From NCBI GenBank assembly GCA_943332615.1, contig CALQQB010000037.1, forward strand, positions 1 to 43,017: a DNA stretch of 43,017 bases, read 5' to 3'. This document shows, piece after piece, positions 31,711 through 42,852 of the stretch. The position numbers were made by a program, and so were the translations under genes. A model generated the notes under the pieces. The model had not been told where the DNA came from, made no database searches, and was given only the letters and a program-made list of their open reading frames with translations. The stretch comes from Phenylobacterium deserti. Its GTDB lineage: Bacteria > Pseudomonadota > Alphaproteobacteria > Caulobacterales > Caulobacteraceae. The stretch's first letter is position 1; every line of letters begins with the position of its first letter.

Positions 31711-33032
31711 CCGCCGGCCCGCGCCCGCTTACCGCCCCGCTCGATCTCGGCCAGAAGGTCGTGGACGTAGATGCCAAAGTCCACCTGGATCGTGTGGCGG
31801 GCGGCCTTGTAATAGGGGCCGAGGTGCAGGGCTTCGTCGGCCGCCGTCACGCGGGTCATCTCCGCCGGCGGCGGCGGCAGATAGCGGCCGGTGAGGTAGG
31901 CCCCGACCAGCTTGGCCTGCTGCTCGGCGAAGTTGACCAGGGTGGGTAGCGGCTGCGCCAGGCCCATGAAGAACAGGTTGGGCACGCCCCCCTGCATCAT
32001 CCGCTTGAACAGCGGGAAGCGGTTCTCGGCGTCGGGCAGCAGGGCCGGATCGCTGAAGAACGGGAAGCTGATCCTGTAGCCGGTGGCGTAGACGATGGCG
32101 TCCACCGCCTCGACGCTGCCGTCCTCGAAGCGGACGTTCTTGCCCTCCAGCGCGGCGATGTTGGGCTTGAACGTCACGTCGCCGCAGCCGGCGCGGGTCA
32201 GGAACTCGCCGGAGACCGAGGGGTGCGCCTCCAGCGGTTCGTGGTCGGGCTTGGGCAGGCCGTAGTCTTCCATCCGGCCGACCGTGCGCTTGATCTTGGC
32301 CCGCGCCATCGCCAGGCCCAGTTTGCGCGGCATCCAGTGGGGCATGGAGGCCTTGTCGGCGACCTTGCCGTCCATGTACTTGGGCAGCACCCAGACCCCC
32401 CGCCGCGCCGCTACGAACAGCCGCTTGGCGATCGGTCGCTGGGAGAGCTCGGAAGCGATGTCCATCGCCGAGTTGCCCATGCCGACCACTACGACGGTCT
32501 TGCCGCGCATATCCACCGGGTCGAAAGGGTCGCGATAGTCGTGGGCGTGCAGCGCCGGCCCGTCGAAATGGCCCGGATAGTCGGGGATGCGGGCGTCCCA
32601 GTGGTGGCCGTTGCAGACCAGCAGGGCGTCGTAGAGCCGTATCTCACCGGTCGACAGCGTCACCGACCACAGGCCGTCGGCCGTGCGCTCGGCGCGCTCG
32701 ACGGCGGTGTTGAAGGTGATCTTCGGGCGCAGGCCGAAGTGGTCCACATAGTCGCGGAAGTACTGCAGCAACTGCGCGTGATGCGGGAAGTCCGGCCAGT
32801 CGGCGGGAACCGGATAGTCCTCGAAGGCGAGGCGCCATTTCGAGGTGTCGATGTGCAGGCTCTCGTAGCACGCCGAGCGCCCGTTCGGGTTCTTGAAGTA
32901 CCAGTTGCCGCCCACGTCGTCGGACATCTCGAAACAATCAAACGGCACGCCCAGGTCTTGCAGCCGCTTGGCGGTGGTGAAGCCTGAACACCCCGCGCCG
33001 ACGATGCAGACCTTTGGCAGGGGTGCGTTCAT
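31665..33032 (-). CDS. Flavin-containing monooxygenase
   Basis: FAD- and NADPH-dependent monooxygenase that oxygenates soft nucleophiles or inserts oxygen into ketones. The product is 455 residues. The FAD dinucleotide motif is GAGCSG (12-17), the FMO fingerprint HFDGPALHAHDY is at 155-166, and the NADPH motif is GMGNSA (184-189). A conserved ATGY motif (DAIVYATGYRISFPF) lies in the last third. Baeyer-Villiger enzymes share these parts; the fingerprint here is the FMO type. The ATG has GGAGGATCGATCC before it. It lies downstream of secA on the same strand but with its own leader; its 3' end overlaps the broken aminotransferase. Confidence 0.92.
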   Translation of the reverse strand: MNAPLPKVCIVGAGCSGFTTAKRLQDLGVPFDCFEMSDDVGGNWYFKNPNGRSACYESLHIDTSKWRLAFEDYPVPADWPDFPHHAQLLQYFRDYVDHFGLRPKITFNTAVERAERTADGLWSVTLSTGEIRLYDALLVCNGHHWDARIPDYPGHFDGPALHAHDYRDPFDPVDMRGKTVVVVGMGNSAMDIASELSQRPIAKRLFVAARRGVWVLPKYMDGKVADKASMPHWMPRKLGLAMARAKIKRTVGRMEDYGLPKPDHEPLEAHPSVSGEFLTRAGCGDVTFKPNIAALEGKNVRFEDGSVEAVDAIVYATGYRISFPFFSDPALLPDAENRFPLFKRMMQGGVPNLFFMGLAQPLPTLVNFAEQQAKLVGAYLTGRYLPPPPAEMTRVTAADEALHLGPYYKAARHTIQVDFGIYVHDLLAEIERGGKRARAGGYALPVAARAMLAPA

Positions 33033-33103
33033 GGATCGATCCTCCGAAATCCGGAAGGTCTCTGCGCGCCCTTACGCTGCGTCCTGCAATCCGGCCCTCG
33101 CCG

Positions 33104-35863
<2,760 letters not shown>

Positions 35864-36108
35864 GGAAGGTATCCGTAAGGCGGCGATGGGGCCCTTCGCC
35901 CGCCCAAGTCAAAGCGCGCTTTTGGGGCGGGGGAGACTTAAGGACTGCCCCCGGTCAAGTCAACGCGGCGCACCCGTGACGGGTTGACCGTTCCCCAGGG
36001 GCGAGTAGCGTCGTTGGCACGATGAAGGCCTAGTCGCACATAAGCGCCGCGGACACCGCCGGCCTCAAGCGACGCGCCGGGGCGCTGCCCGGTCGCGGCC
36101 CTTCTCTC

Positions 36109-36903
36109 ATGATCCAGAGATCCATCATGCTTTCCAACGTCACGACGGCGACCAATCGCTACGGCGAACTGGCCGCGGAGATTTACGATATCGACAAGCC
36201 GTTCGGCGCCTTGCCGGATACCCGCTTCCATCTGGAGCGCTTCGCGGGATTCGAGCGGCCGATTCTCGAGCCGGCCTGCGGGACGGGCCGAACCCTGGTC
36301 CCGTTCCTGAAGGCCGGGCTGGACATCACCGGGTTCGACCAGAGCCCGGAGATGCTGGCGCGCTGCCGCGCCCGCTGCGAGGCGGCCGGCTTCTCGGCGG
36401 ACGTCAGCCAGCAGCGGTTCGAGGATTTCCGCTATCCGCGGACCTTCGGGGCGATCCTGGTGCCGGTGGGGACCTTCACCCTCATCGATGACCTGGACGC
36501 GGCCCGGGCGGTGCTGCGGCGGTTCCGCGACCACCTGGAGCCCGGCGGCGTCGTCGTGCTCGACATCCAGCCGCTGAGCGTCCTCGCGGGCCACCGCGAC
36601 GACCGCCGCCGCTGGACGGCGGAGAACGGCGACCTGCTGACCATCGACGGCGCGCGGGTGGTCACGGACTGGATGACCCAACGCGGCGAGGCGATGGTCC
36701 GCTATGAGCGCTGGCGGGACAACCGGCTGGTCGAGATCCAGATGGAGCCCATGGCGCAGCGCTACTGGGGCCTGAACGAGTTCCGGCTGTTTCTGGAAGC
36801 GGGTGGGTTCATGGGGGTAAGCGTCGTCGGAGATTACGACCGTTCGCGGGGCCCCCGCGCACGAGACCGGACGTTGACGTTCGAGGCCATGCGCACGGCT
36901 TGA
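36109..36903 (+). CDS. Class I SAM-dependent methyltransferase
   Basis: The product is 264 residues from ATG 36109; ATG 36127 (MLSNVTTATNRYGE) is an alternative with equally poor Shine-Dalgarno. The Rossmann-like core has motif I PILEPACGTGRTLVPFLKAG (about 51-70), motif II GFDQSPEMLA and post-motif LVPVGTFTLI, then GGVVVLDIQ. The C-terminal half is beta-rich (RRWTAENGDLLTIDG, VRYERWRDNRLVEIQ) and ends with a NEFRLFLEAGGF helix, the layout of methyltransferases acting on small molecules. The substrate is unknown. It is a single gene divergent from secA. Confidence 0.85.
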   Translation: MIQRSIMLSNVTTATNRYGELAAEIYDIDKPFGALPDTRFHLERFAGFERPILEPACGTGRTLVPFLKAGLDITGFDQSPEMLARCRARCEAAGFSADVSQQRFEDFRYPRTFGAILVPVGTFTLIDDLDAARAVLRRFRDHLEPGGVVVLDIQPLSVLAGHRDDRRRWTAENGDLLTIDGARVVTDWMTQRGEAMVRYERWRDNRLVEIQMEPMAQRYWGLNEFRLFLEAGGFMGVSVVGDYDRSRGPRARDRTLTFEAMRTA

Positions 36904-36999
36904 CGCCCAGCGGCCATGGCTTCGGGCCGCCTCACCCTCGGGGAGCGAAACGCGGCAGGGCCTTGACCGTCAGCCTCGGCCCATTCCGCCATGCATACG

Positions 37000-37025
37000 A
37001 AAAGGCCCTCCCGTGAGGGAGGGCC
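37000..37025 (-). terminator. Intrinsic terminator of the thiolase gene
   Basis: GGCCCTCCC (37004-37012) pairs perfectly with GGGAGGGCC (37017-37025) around GTGA. On the minus strand the stem is followed by TTTT (37003-37000). It lies 32 bp beyond the thiolase stop. Confidence 0.85.
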
Positions 37026-37056
37026 GATCCGCTTCGATCAGTTTCAGTATCCAGGC

Positions 37057-38226
37057 CTAGTAGATCTCGAACAGACCCGCGCCACCTTGGCCGCCGCCGA
37101 TGCACATGGTCACCACGCCCCACTTGGCCTTACGACGCCGGCCTTCCTGCAGGATGTGGCCGGTCAGTCGCGCGCCGGTCATTCCAAAGGGGTGACCGAT
37201 CGAAATGGAGCCGCCGTTGACGTTGTATTTTTCCGGGTCGATGCCCAGCTTGTCGCGGCTGTACAGGCACTGGCTGGCGAAGGCTTCGTTCAGTTCCCAC
37301 AGGTCGATATCGTCGATCGTCAAGCCTTGACGCTTCAAGAGCTTGGGAATGGCGAACACCGGCCCAATCCCCATTTCATCGGGCTCACACCCGGCGACCG
37401 CCCAAGATACGAAGCGACCCATGGGCTCAAGCCCACGGCGCTCGGCTTCCTTGGCTTCCATCAGCACCACGGCGGCGGCGCCGTCGGAAAGCTGCGAGGC
37501 GTTGCCTGCCGTGATGAAGTTGCCTTCGCCCTTTACCGGGGAAAGCTTGGCAAGCCCTTCCATCGTGGTGTCAGGCCGGTTGCACTCGTCGCGATCGACC
37601 GTGCAATCGACAATCGATTCTTCCTTCGTTTCCTTGTTGACGACCTTCATCTTGGTCATCATCGGGACGATTTCGTCCTTGAACTTGTTCGCCTGTTGGG
37701 CGGCCGCCATGCGCCGCTGGGACTCAAGCGAGAACGCGTCCTGGGCTTCGCGCGTGATTCCATAGCGCTTGGCGACCACGTCGGCCGTGTCGATCATCGC
37801 CATGAAGATGTCCGGCGCAATCTTGATCAGGTCGGGATCGATGGCTTCGCGCGGCATGCCGCCGCCCGGAATGGAGATCGATTCCACGCCGCCGGCGACC
37901 ACGCAGTCGGCGCCGTCACCGCGGATGTGGTTGGCGGCCATGGCGATGGTCTGTAGGCCAGAGGAGCAGAAACGGTTGACCGTGACGCCGCCCGTGGTCA
38001 CCGGCATGCCGGCAAGCAATGCAGCCTGGCGGCCGATGTTCGCGGCGCCGTGCGAGTTGTTTCCGAGGTAGCAGTCCTCAACGAAATCGGACTCGACGCC
38101 CGAACGCTCGACCGCGTGCTTGATCGCATGGGCCGCCATAGACATCGGCGGCGTGACGTTGAACCCACCGCGGCCCGACTTGGCCAAGCCCGTTCGAGCG
38201 TACGAAACAATGACAGCTTCACGCAT
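37057..38226 (-). CDS. Acetyl-CoA acyltransferase (thiolase)
   Basis: The product is 389 residues. It has the catalytic nucleophile C87 (NRFCSSGLQ), the histidine of GHPFGMTG (H345) and the second cysteine C375 in CIGGGQGGAGLFE, all three active-site motifs of the thiolase family. It cleaves 3-ketoacyl-CoA or condenses acetyl-CoA. The loop with VNKETKEESIVDCTVDRDECNR marks a FadI/FadA-like degradative type more than PhaA, but substrate length cannot be settled. The ATG follows GGAGGATC. A single-gene transcript ends at the terminator 37000-37025. It is less G/C-rich at third positions than its neighbours. Confidence 0.93.
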   Translation of the reverse strand: MREAVIVSYARTGLAKSGRGGFNVTPPMSMAAHAIKHAVERSGVESDFVEDCYLGNNSHGAANIGRQAALLAGMPVTTGGVTVNRFCSSGLQTIAMAANHIRGDGADCVVAGGVESISIPGGGMPREAIDPDLIKIAPDIFMAMIDTADVVAKRYGITREAQDAFSLESQRRMAAAQQANKFKDEIVPMMTKMKVVNKETKEESIVDCTVDRDECNRPDTTMEGLAKLSPVKGEGNFITAGNASQLSDGAAAVVLMEAKEAERRGLEPMGRFVSWAVAGCEPDEMGIGPVFAIPKLLKRQGLTIDDIDLWELNEAFASQCLYSRDKLGIDPEKYNVNGGSISIGHPFGMTGARLTGHILQEGRRRKAKWGVVTMCIGGGQGGAGLFEIY

Positions 38227-38380
38227 ATGAAATGATCCTCCCGACGAATGAATTTGAGGTTCCGGTTAGGCCCGGAACCGTTCGGGCGCAATCTTTGCAT
38301 CACGAGCCCGGATTGGCTAGCGGGAGGTCGGGCGAGAGGAACCGATTCGCCGCCCTGACCGCCCGCCAGCCAAATGTCTG

Positions 38381-38425
38381 GAGCGCGGTCAGGCAAAGTG
38401 GCTTCCACTTTTCCGGACCGCGCTC
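38381..38425. repeat. Nested palindromic intergenic repeat
   Basis: GAGCGCGGTC (38381-38390) pairs with GACCGCGCTC (38416-38425). Inside, AAAGTGG (38395-38401) pairs with CCACTTT (38405-38411) around CTT. The AAAGTGG/CCACTTT core with an outer GC-rich arm is a repeat type frequent between genes of alphaproteobacteria. It lies in the divergent gap between the thiolase and parvulin genes. Confidence 0.75.
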
Positions 38426-38493
38426 TAGGGGACGGGCGGCGCGCTCCATACTTGAAGGAGGCGCGCGCTCCCCAAACGTGAAGGGAAGTCTGC

Positions 38494-39447
38494 ATGGCGG
38501 CCGCCAAGACGCTTCGCATCGCCGCTCTGGTCCTGGGCCTCGCCCTGTCCGTGGCCGCGTGCCAGCGCGGGCCGGGCCGCGACGCGCCTCCCGAGTCCGG
38601 CGACAAGGCCGTGGCCAAGGTCGATGGCCGGACGATCTGGGTCTCCGACGTGAAGCGCGAGGCGGTGGCTCAGGGGCTGATCGGCGAGGGTGAGCCGCTG
38701 GATGCGGCCTCCGACATGTTCCGCCAGATGATGGACGAGGTGGTCGATCAGAAGCTGCTGGCCGCCGAGGCCCAGCGCCGCAAGCTGGACAAGGACCCCA
38801 TGGCCCAGCGCCGGTTGCAAGCCGCCCACGACCGGGTGCTTGGCGGCATGCTGGTGGACGCCACGGTGGCCGATGCGGTCACTGAGGCCAACATCAAGGG
38901 CCTCTACGATGAGCAGCAGAAGCTGGCTCGCCGCGGCGAGGAGATCCGCGCCCGGCAGATCGTGCTGGCCACCCCCGCCGAGGTTGAGGCGGTGCGCCGG
39001 CTGGTGAGCGGCGGGGCGTCCTTCGAGGCCCTGGCCATGGAGAAATCCCGCGACGCGGCCACCCGATTCAATGGCGGCGACCTGGGTTATTTCACCACCG
39101 ATGTCATGCCCGACGCCTATGACGCGGCGCTGAAGGGCGCCAAGGCCGGCCAGCTGATCGGGCCGATCACCGTGCCGGGTGGCTATGCCCTGGTGAAGGT
39201 CGAGGACGTGCGCGAGGAACAGCCGGTGGCCCTCGACGCCGCCCGTCCGCAGATCGTCCGGTTCCTGACCTACGACCGCATCCGCGACCTGCTGGAAAAG
39301 CTGCGCGCCAAGGCCAAGGTCGAGACCCTGATCAAGGCGGAGTCCGGCGCCCCCAAGGCGATCCCGCCGGCTGACGCCCCGAAGACCGCGCCTGGCGCAG
39401 CGCCCGCCGCCGTTGCCGCCCCTCCAATCAAGGGAGCTACGAAGTGA
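38494..39447 (+). CDS. Parvulin-type peptidyl-prolyl isomerase, lipoprotein
   Basis: The product is 317 residues. A lipoprotein signal peptide ends in a lipobox (SVAAC, Cys about 23), so it is anchored to the membrane in the periplasm. A SurA-like N-terminal helical part (about 40-150) includes FRQMMDEVVDQKLLAAEAQRR. The PpiC domain (about 155-240) shows IRARQIVLATPAEVEAVRR, ASFEALAMEKSRDAATRFNG, GDLGYFTTDVMPDAY and IGPITVPGGYALVKVED. The C-terminal tail is Ala/Pro-rich. It helps fold exported proteins. Its stop overlaps argJ by four bases (GTGA), so the two are one operon; secA lies nearby on the opposite strand. Confidence 0.92.
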   Translation: MAAAKTLRIAALVLGLALSVAACQRGPGRDAPPESGDKAVAKVDGRTIWVSDVKREAVAQGLIGEGEPLDAASDMFRQMMDEVVDQKLLAAEAQRRKLDKDPMAQRRLQAAHDRVLGGMLVDATVADAVTEANIKGLYDEQQKLARRGEEIRARQIVLATPAEVEAVRRLVSGGASFEALAMEKSRDAATRFNGGDLGYFTTDVMPDAYDAALKGAKAGQLIGPITVPGGYALVKVEDVREEQPVALDAARPQIVRFLTYDRIRDLLEKLRAKAKVETLIKAESGAPKAIPPADAPKTAPGAAPAAVAAPPIKGATK

Positions 39448-40898
39448 GCCGCAAGCCTCGGGCGACCTCGCCCAAAGCGCCCGCCGCGAAAGCGCCGGTG
39501 AAACCCGCCTCGAAACCCGTCGAGGTCGTGGGCCAAGCGCTGGAGCGCACCTTCGACCCACTGACCAGCGCCTTGAAACGGGCGGGTCTGCGGCGAGCAG
39601 ACAAGACCTCTCGGTCTCTTGAGCCCACGAAGCCTTCGGCCGCCGCCAAGGCGGACAAGGACGCCATGCTGGTCTCGCCGCTGGCCGTGCCGCTGCCGGC
39701 CATGCCGCCGATCCGCGGCGTGACCATGGCCACCGGCCGCGCTGGTTTCTACAAGCACGAGCGCGACGACCTGCTGGTGATGACCTTCCCCGAAGGCGCC
39801 AGCTGCGCTGGCGTCTTCACCCGCCACGGCGTTGGCTCGGCGCCGGTCGATTGGTGCAAGCGCCACCTGGAAGCCACCAAGGGCGAGGGCGTGAAGGCCC
39901 TGGTGGTCAACGCCGGCTGCGCCAATGCCTTCACCGGCCGCCCGGGCGCGGACGCCGTACGCCGGGTCGCGTCAGCCGTCGGGAAACGGTTCGACTGCCG
40001 CCAGCGCGACGTGATGGTGGCTTCCACCGGGGTGATCGGCGTCCTGCTGGACGACGCCAGGATCACCGCCCGACTGGGCGAGGTGGAAACCCGGCTGACC
40101 GCCGACGGCTGGGGCGGGGCGGCGCGCGCCATCATGACCACCGACACCTTTCCCAAGGGCGCCTACGCCGAGGCCGTGATCGACGGCGTCACCGTGCGGA
40201 TCGGCGGCATCTGCAAGGGCTCGGGCATGATCGCGCCGGACATGGCCACCATGCTGGCCTTCGTCGTCACCGACGCGGCGATCTCGCCGGCCGCGCTGCA
40301 GAACCTCTGCAACCTCTACACCCGCAACACCTTCAACGCCGTGACGGTGGACGGCGACCGCTCCACCAACGACACCCTGCTGCTGTTCGCCACCGGCCAG
40401 TCCGGCGCGGCCCGGGTCACCCGTGCCGGCGATCGCCGCCTGGCCGATTTCCGCGACAAGCTGGAGACCGTACTGCTGGACCTGGCCCAGATGCTGGTCC
40501 GGGACGGGGAGGGGGCCAACAAGTTCATCAAGGTTACCGTCACCGGCGCGCAGTCGGCGGCCTCGGCGCGGAAGATCGCTCGCACCGTCTGCGAGAGCCC
40601 GCTGGTGAAGACCGCCTTCGCCGGCGAGGACGCCAACTGGGGCCGCATCGTCATGGCGGTGGGTCGCGCCGATGAGCCGGTAGACCGTGACAAGATGAGC
40701 GTGAAGTTCGGCGACCTCTGGGCCGCCAAGGATGGCCTCGTCTCGGAGACCTACTCCGAGGACGCGATGAGCGCCTACATGAAGAAGCCGGAGCTCGAGG
40801 TGACGGTGGACGTCGGCGTCGGCGTCGCCAAGGCGGCCATGTGGACCTGCGATCTTACCAAGCGGTACGTCGAGATCAACGGCGACTACCGGAGCTGA
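39444..40898 (+). CDS. argJ: Bifunctional ornithine acetyltransferase / N-acetylglutamate synthase with an N-terminal extension
   Basis: Recycles the acetyl group from N-acetylornithine to glutamate in arginine synthesis. The product is 484 residues. The core begins near residue 76 (LVSPLAVPLPAMPPIRG). The protein self-cleaves before the nucleophile threonine, T269 in GMIAPDMATMLAF. Oxyanion residues lie in ASTGVIG and the C-terminal GEDANWGR. Typical ArgJ is about 410 residues; the first 75 here are Ala/Lys/Pro-rich and unlike any domain. The GTG at 39444 is supported by AGGGAG and the 4-nt overlap with the isomerase gene; an ATG at 39666 is the conservative alternative. Confidence 0.93.
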   Translation: MSRKPRATSPKAPAAKAPVKPASKPVEVVGQALERTFDPLTSALKRAGLRRADKTSRSLEPTKPSAAAKADKDAMLVSPLAVPLPAMPPIRGVTMATGRAGFYKHERDDLLVMTFPEGASCAGVFTRHGVGSAPVDWCKRHLEATKGEGVKALVVNAGCANAFTGRPGADAVRRVASAVGKRFDCRQRDVMVASTGVIGVLLDDARITARLGEVETRLTADGWGGAARAIMTTDTFPKGAYAEAVIDGVTVRIGGICKGSGMIAPDMATMLAFVVTDAAISPAALQNLCNLYTRNTFNAVTVDGDRSTNDTLLLFATGQSGAARVTRAGDRRLADFRDKLETVLLDLAQMLVRDGEGANKFIKVTVTGAQSAASARKIARTVCESPLVKTAFAGEDANWGRIVMAVGRADEPVDRDKMSVKFGDLWAAKDGLVSETYSEDAMSAYMKKPELEVTVDVGVGVAKAAMWTCDLTKRYVEINGDYRS

Positions 40899-42790
40899 GC
40901 CTTCTTCCACGGGTGGACCCGGTGGTGGGGGCTGGCCAGCGCATAGTCGCTGCGATAGCGGTCGAAGAGCGGGCCGTAGAAGGGGTCGGACGTCAGGGTC
41001 TCGCCCCAGCGTGCGCGCATCACAGCGACCTCGGCGTCGAAGCGGGCCTTGGCGGCGGGGGCCAGGTCCTCGCCGCGTGAGGCGCTCTCGTGATGGTAGA
41101 GCTCGGCCTGGGCGGTCCAGACGATGTCGTAGCCCGCCCGGCGGACCTTCAGGCACAGATCGACGTCGTTGAAAGCGACCTTCAGCTGCTCGGCGTCGAA
41201 ACCGCCCACCTCTTCGTAGACCGACTTGCGCATCGCCAGGCAGGCGGCGGTGACCGCCGACATGTTCCGCGTGGTGGTCAGGTGGTTGTAGTAGCCACCG
41301 GTGTCGCCCGGCAGGTTGTAGGCCAGATGGCCCGCCACGCCGCCGACGCCGATGGCGACGCCCGCGTGCTGCAGCCGGCCGTTCGGGAACAGCAGCCGCG
41401 CCCCGACCGCGCCGACGTTGGGCCGGATGGCGTGGGCGATCATGGCGTCCAGCCAGTGCGGCGCGATCACCGAGATGTCGTTGTTGAGCAGCAGCAGGAC
41501 CTCGCCCCGGGCCTCTGCGACAGCGAGGTTGTTGAGGGCGGAGAAGTTGAACGGGCCCGGCGCTGGCAGGATGCGCACGCGCGGGTCCTGGGCCAGGCGC
41601 TCGAACAGCGCCGCTGTCTCCGGCTCGACGCTGTCGTTGTCGATGACGATGAATTCCAGCGGGCCGTAGTCGGTCTCCTCCAGCACGCCGCGCGCGCATT
41701 GGGCCAGCAGTTTGGCCCGATCGCGGGTGGGGACGATCACCGACACCAGCGGCCTGGGCGCCGGCGTCGTCCGCCGCACCTCCAGCCAGCCCGGCGACGT
41801 CGGCTGGCCCTGGACGGTGACGCCGACCTGGCCGGTGCGTTCCAGATGCTCGCTGACGGCGCGCTGCGCCGCGTCGGCGCAGCGGTCCATGAACCCCTGG
41901 CTGAAGGTCTGCGGCCCGCCGTCCTGGCGCCAGTGATAGAGCACCCAGGGGATGTGGTGGATGCGGTCCGGCGTGGTCAGTTCGCTGACCCGGAGCGCCA
42001 GGTCGTAGTCCTGGCTGCCCTCGAACCCCTCGCGCAGGCCGCCGAGCTGCTGGATCAGGCTGCGGCGATAGACGCCCAGGTGGCTGATCATGTTCTGCGC
42101 CAGGATCAGCTCGGCGTTCCAGTCGGTCTTGAAGTGCGGTTCGTAGCGGCGGCCGGTCCCGTCGATCTTGTCCTCGTCCGAATAGATCAGGTCGGCGTCG
42201 GGGTGTGCCTGGAGCAGGGCGGCGATCTCGTAGAGGGCGCGGGCCGGCAGGATGTCGTCGTGGTCCATCAGCGCCACGAAGGCGCCCGAGGCGAGCTCAA
42301 GGGCGGAATTGGTGGCCGCGCAGATGTGGCCGTTTACCCGGCGGCGCACGATCTTCAGCCGCGGGTCGGCCTTGGCCAGGCGCGTCAGGGTCCGCCAGAC
42401 GCCATCGCCCGGCGAGGCGTCGTCGGCGATACAGAGTTCCCAGTTCGGATAGAGCTGCTTCTGGACGGACTCGACCGCCTCTTCGAGCAGCCGGGGCGAT
42501 ACCGCGTAGACCGGCATCACCACCGAGATCAGCGGCGGATCGACCATGCGCGCGATGTGCGCGGCGATGTCCCGGCGGTCTTCCGGCGACAGCCTGTCGT
42601 GCCGGGCGATCCAGGCGCCGTAGTCGCTGGTGTCGATGGTGTCCGGCTCAAGCACCGAGCGGATATAGCGGCGGCCAAGCGGGGTCTTCTCGATCAGCTT
42701 AGCCGTGGCGTGCACGAGCTTGTGCGCCAGTGGCTGACGCCGGACGACGCGCAGCGCCTCGATGGAAAAGGTTCGGAAAGCGGACGGCAT
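40886..42790 (-). CDS. Glycosyltransferase with two family 2 (GT-A) domains
   Basis: The product is 634 residues. The N-terminal helical region (about 1-85) is followed by a first GT2 domain (LISVVMPVYAVSPRLLEEAV, then ALMDHDDILP with the metal-binding DxD type, and YSDEDKIDGTGRRYEPHFK). The second GT2 domain begins near residue 345 (LVSVIVPTRDRAKLLAQCA) and includes LLLNNDISVIAPHWLDAM and GGFDAEQLKVAFNDVDLCLKV. Two-domain proteins of this type add sugars in O-antigen, rhamnan or other surface polysaccharide synthesis, in the cytosol on lipid-linked acceptors. The start at 42790 gives a natural N-terminus. It is convergent with argJ, the ends overlapping by 13 bases. Confidence 0.92.
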   Translation of the reverse strand: MPSAFRTFSIEALRVVRRQPLAHKLVHATAKLIEKTPLGRRYIRSVLEPDTIDTSDYGAWIARHDRLSPEDRRDIAAHIARMVDPPLISVVMPVYAVSPRLLEEAVESVQKQLYPNWELCIADDASPGDGVWRTLTRLAKADPRLKIVRRRVNGHICAATNSALELASGAFVALMDHDDILPARALYEIAALLQAHPDADLIYSDEDKIDGTGRRYEPHFKTDWNAELILAQNMISHLGVYRRSLIQQLGGLREGFEGSQDYDLALRVSELTTPDRIHHIPWVLYHWRQDGGPQTFSQGFMDRCADAAQRAVSEHLERTGQVGVTVQGQPTSPGWLEVRRTTPAPRPLVSVIVPTRDRAKLLAQCARGVLEETDYGPLEFIVIDNDSVEPETAALFERLAQDPRVRILPAPGPFNFSALNNLAVAEARGEVLLLLNNDISVIAPHWLDAMIAHAIRPNVGAVGARLLFPNGRLQHAGVAIGVGGVAGHLAYNLPGDTGGYYNHLTTTRNMSAVTAACLAMRKSVYEEVGGFDAEQLKVAFNDVDLCLKVRRAGYDIVWTAQAELYHHESASRGEDLAPAAKARFDAEVAVMRARWGETLTSDPFYGPLFDRYRSDYALASPHHRVHPWKKAQLR

Positions 42791-42852
42791 AGGGCTCGGA
42801 GGCGACAGGTGGATTCGGCCCGCGCGTTGTGGCGCGAGCCGACCCGTTTCGT

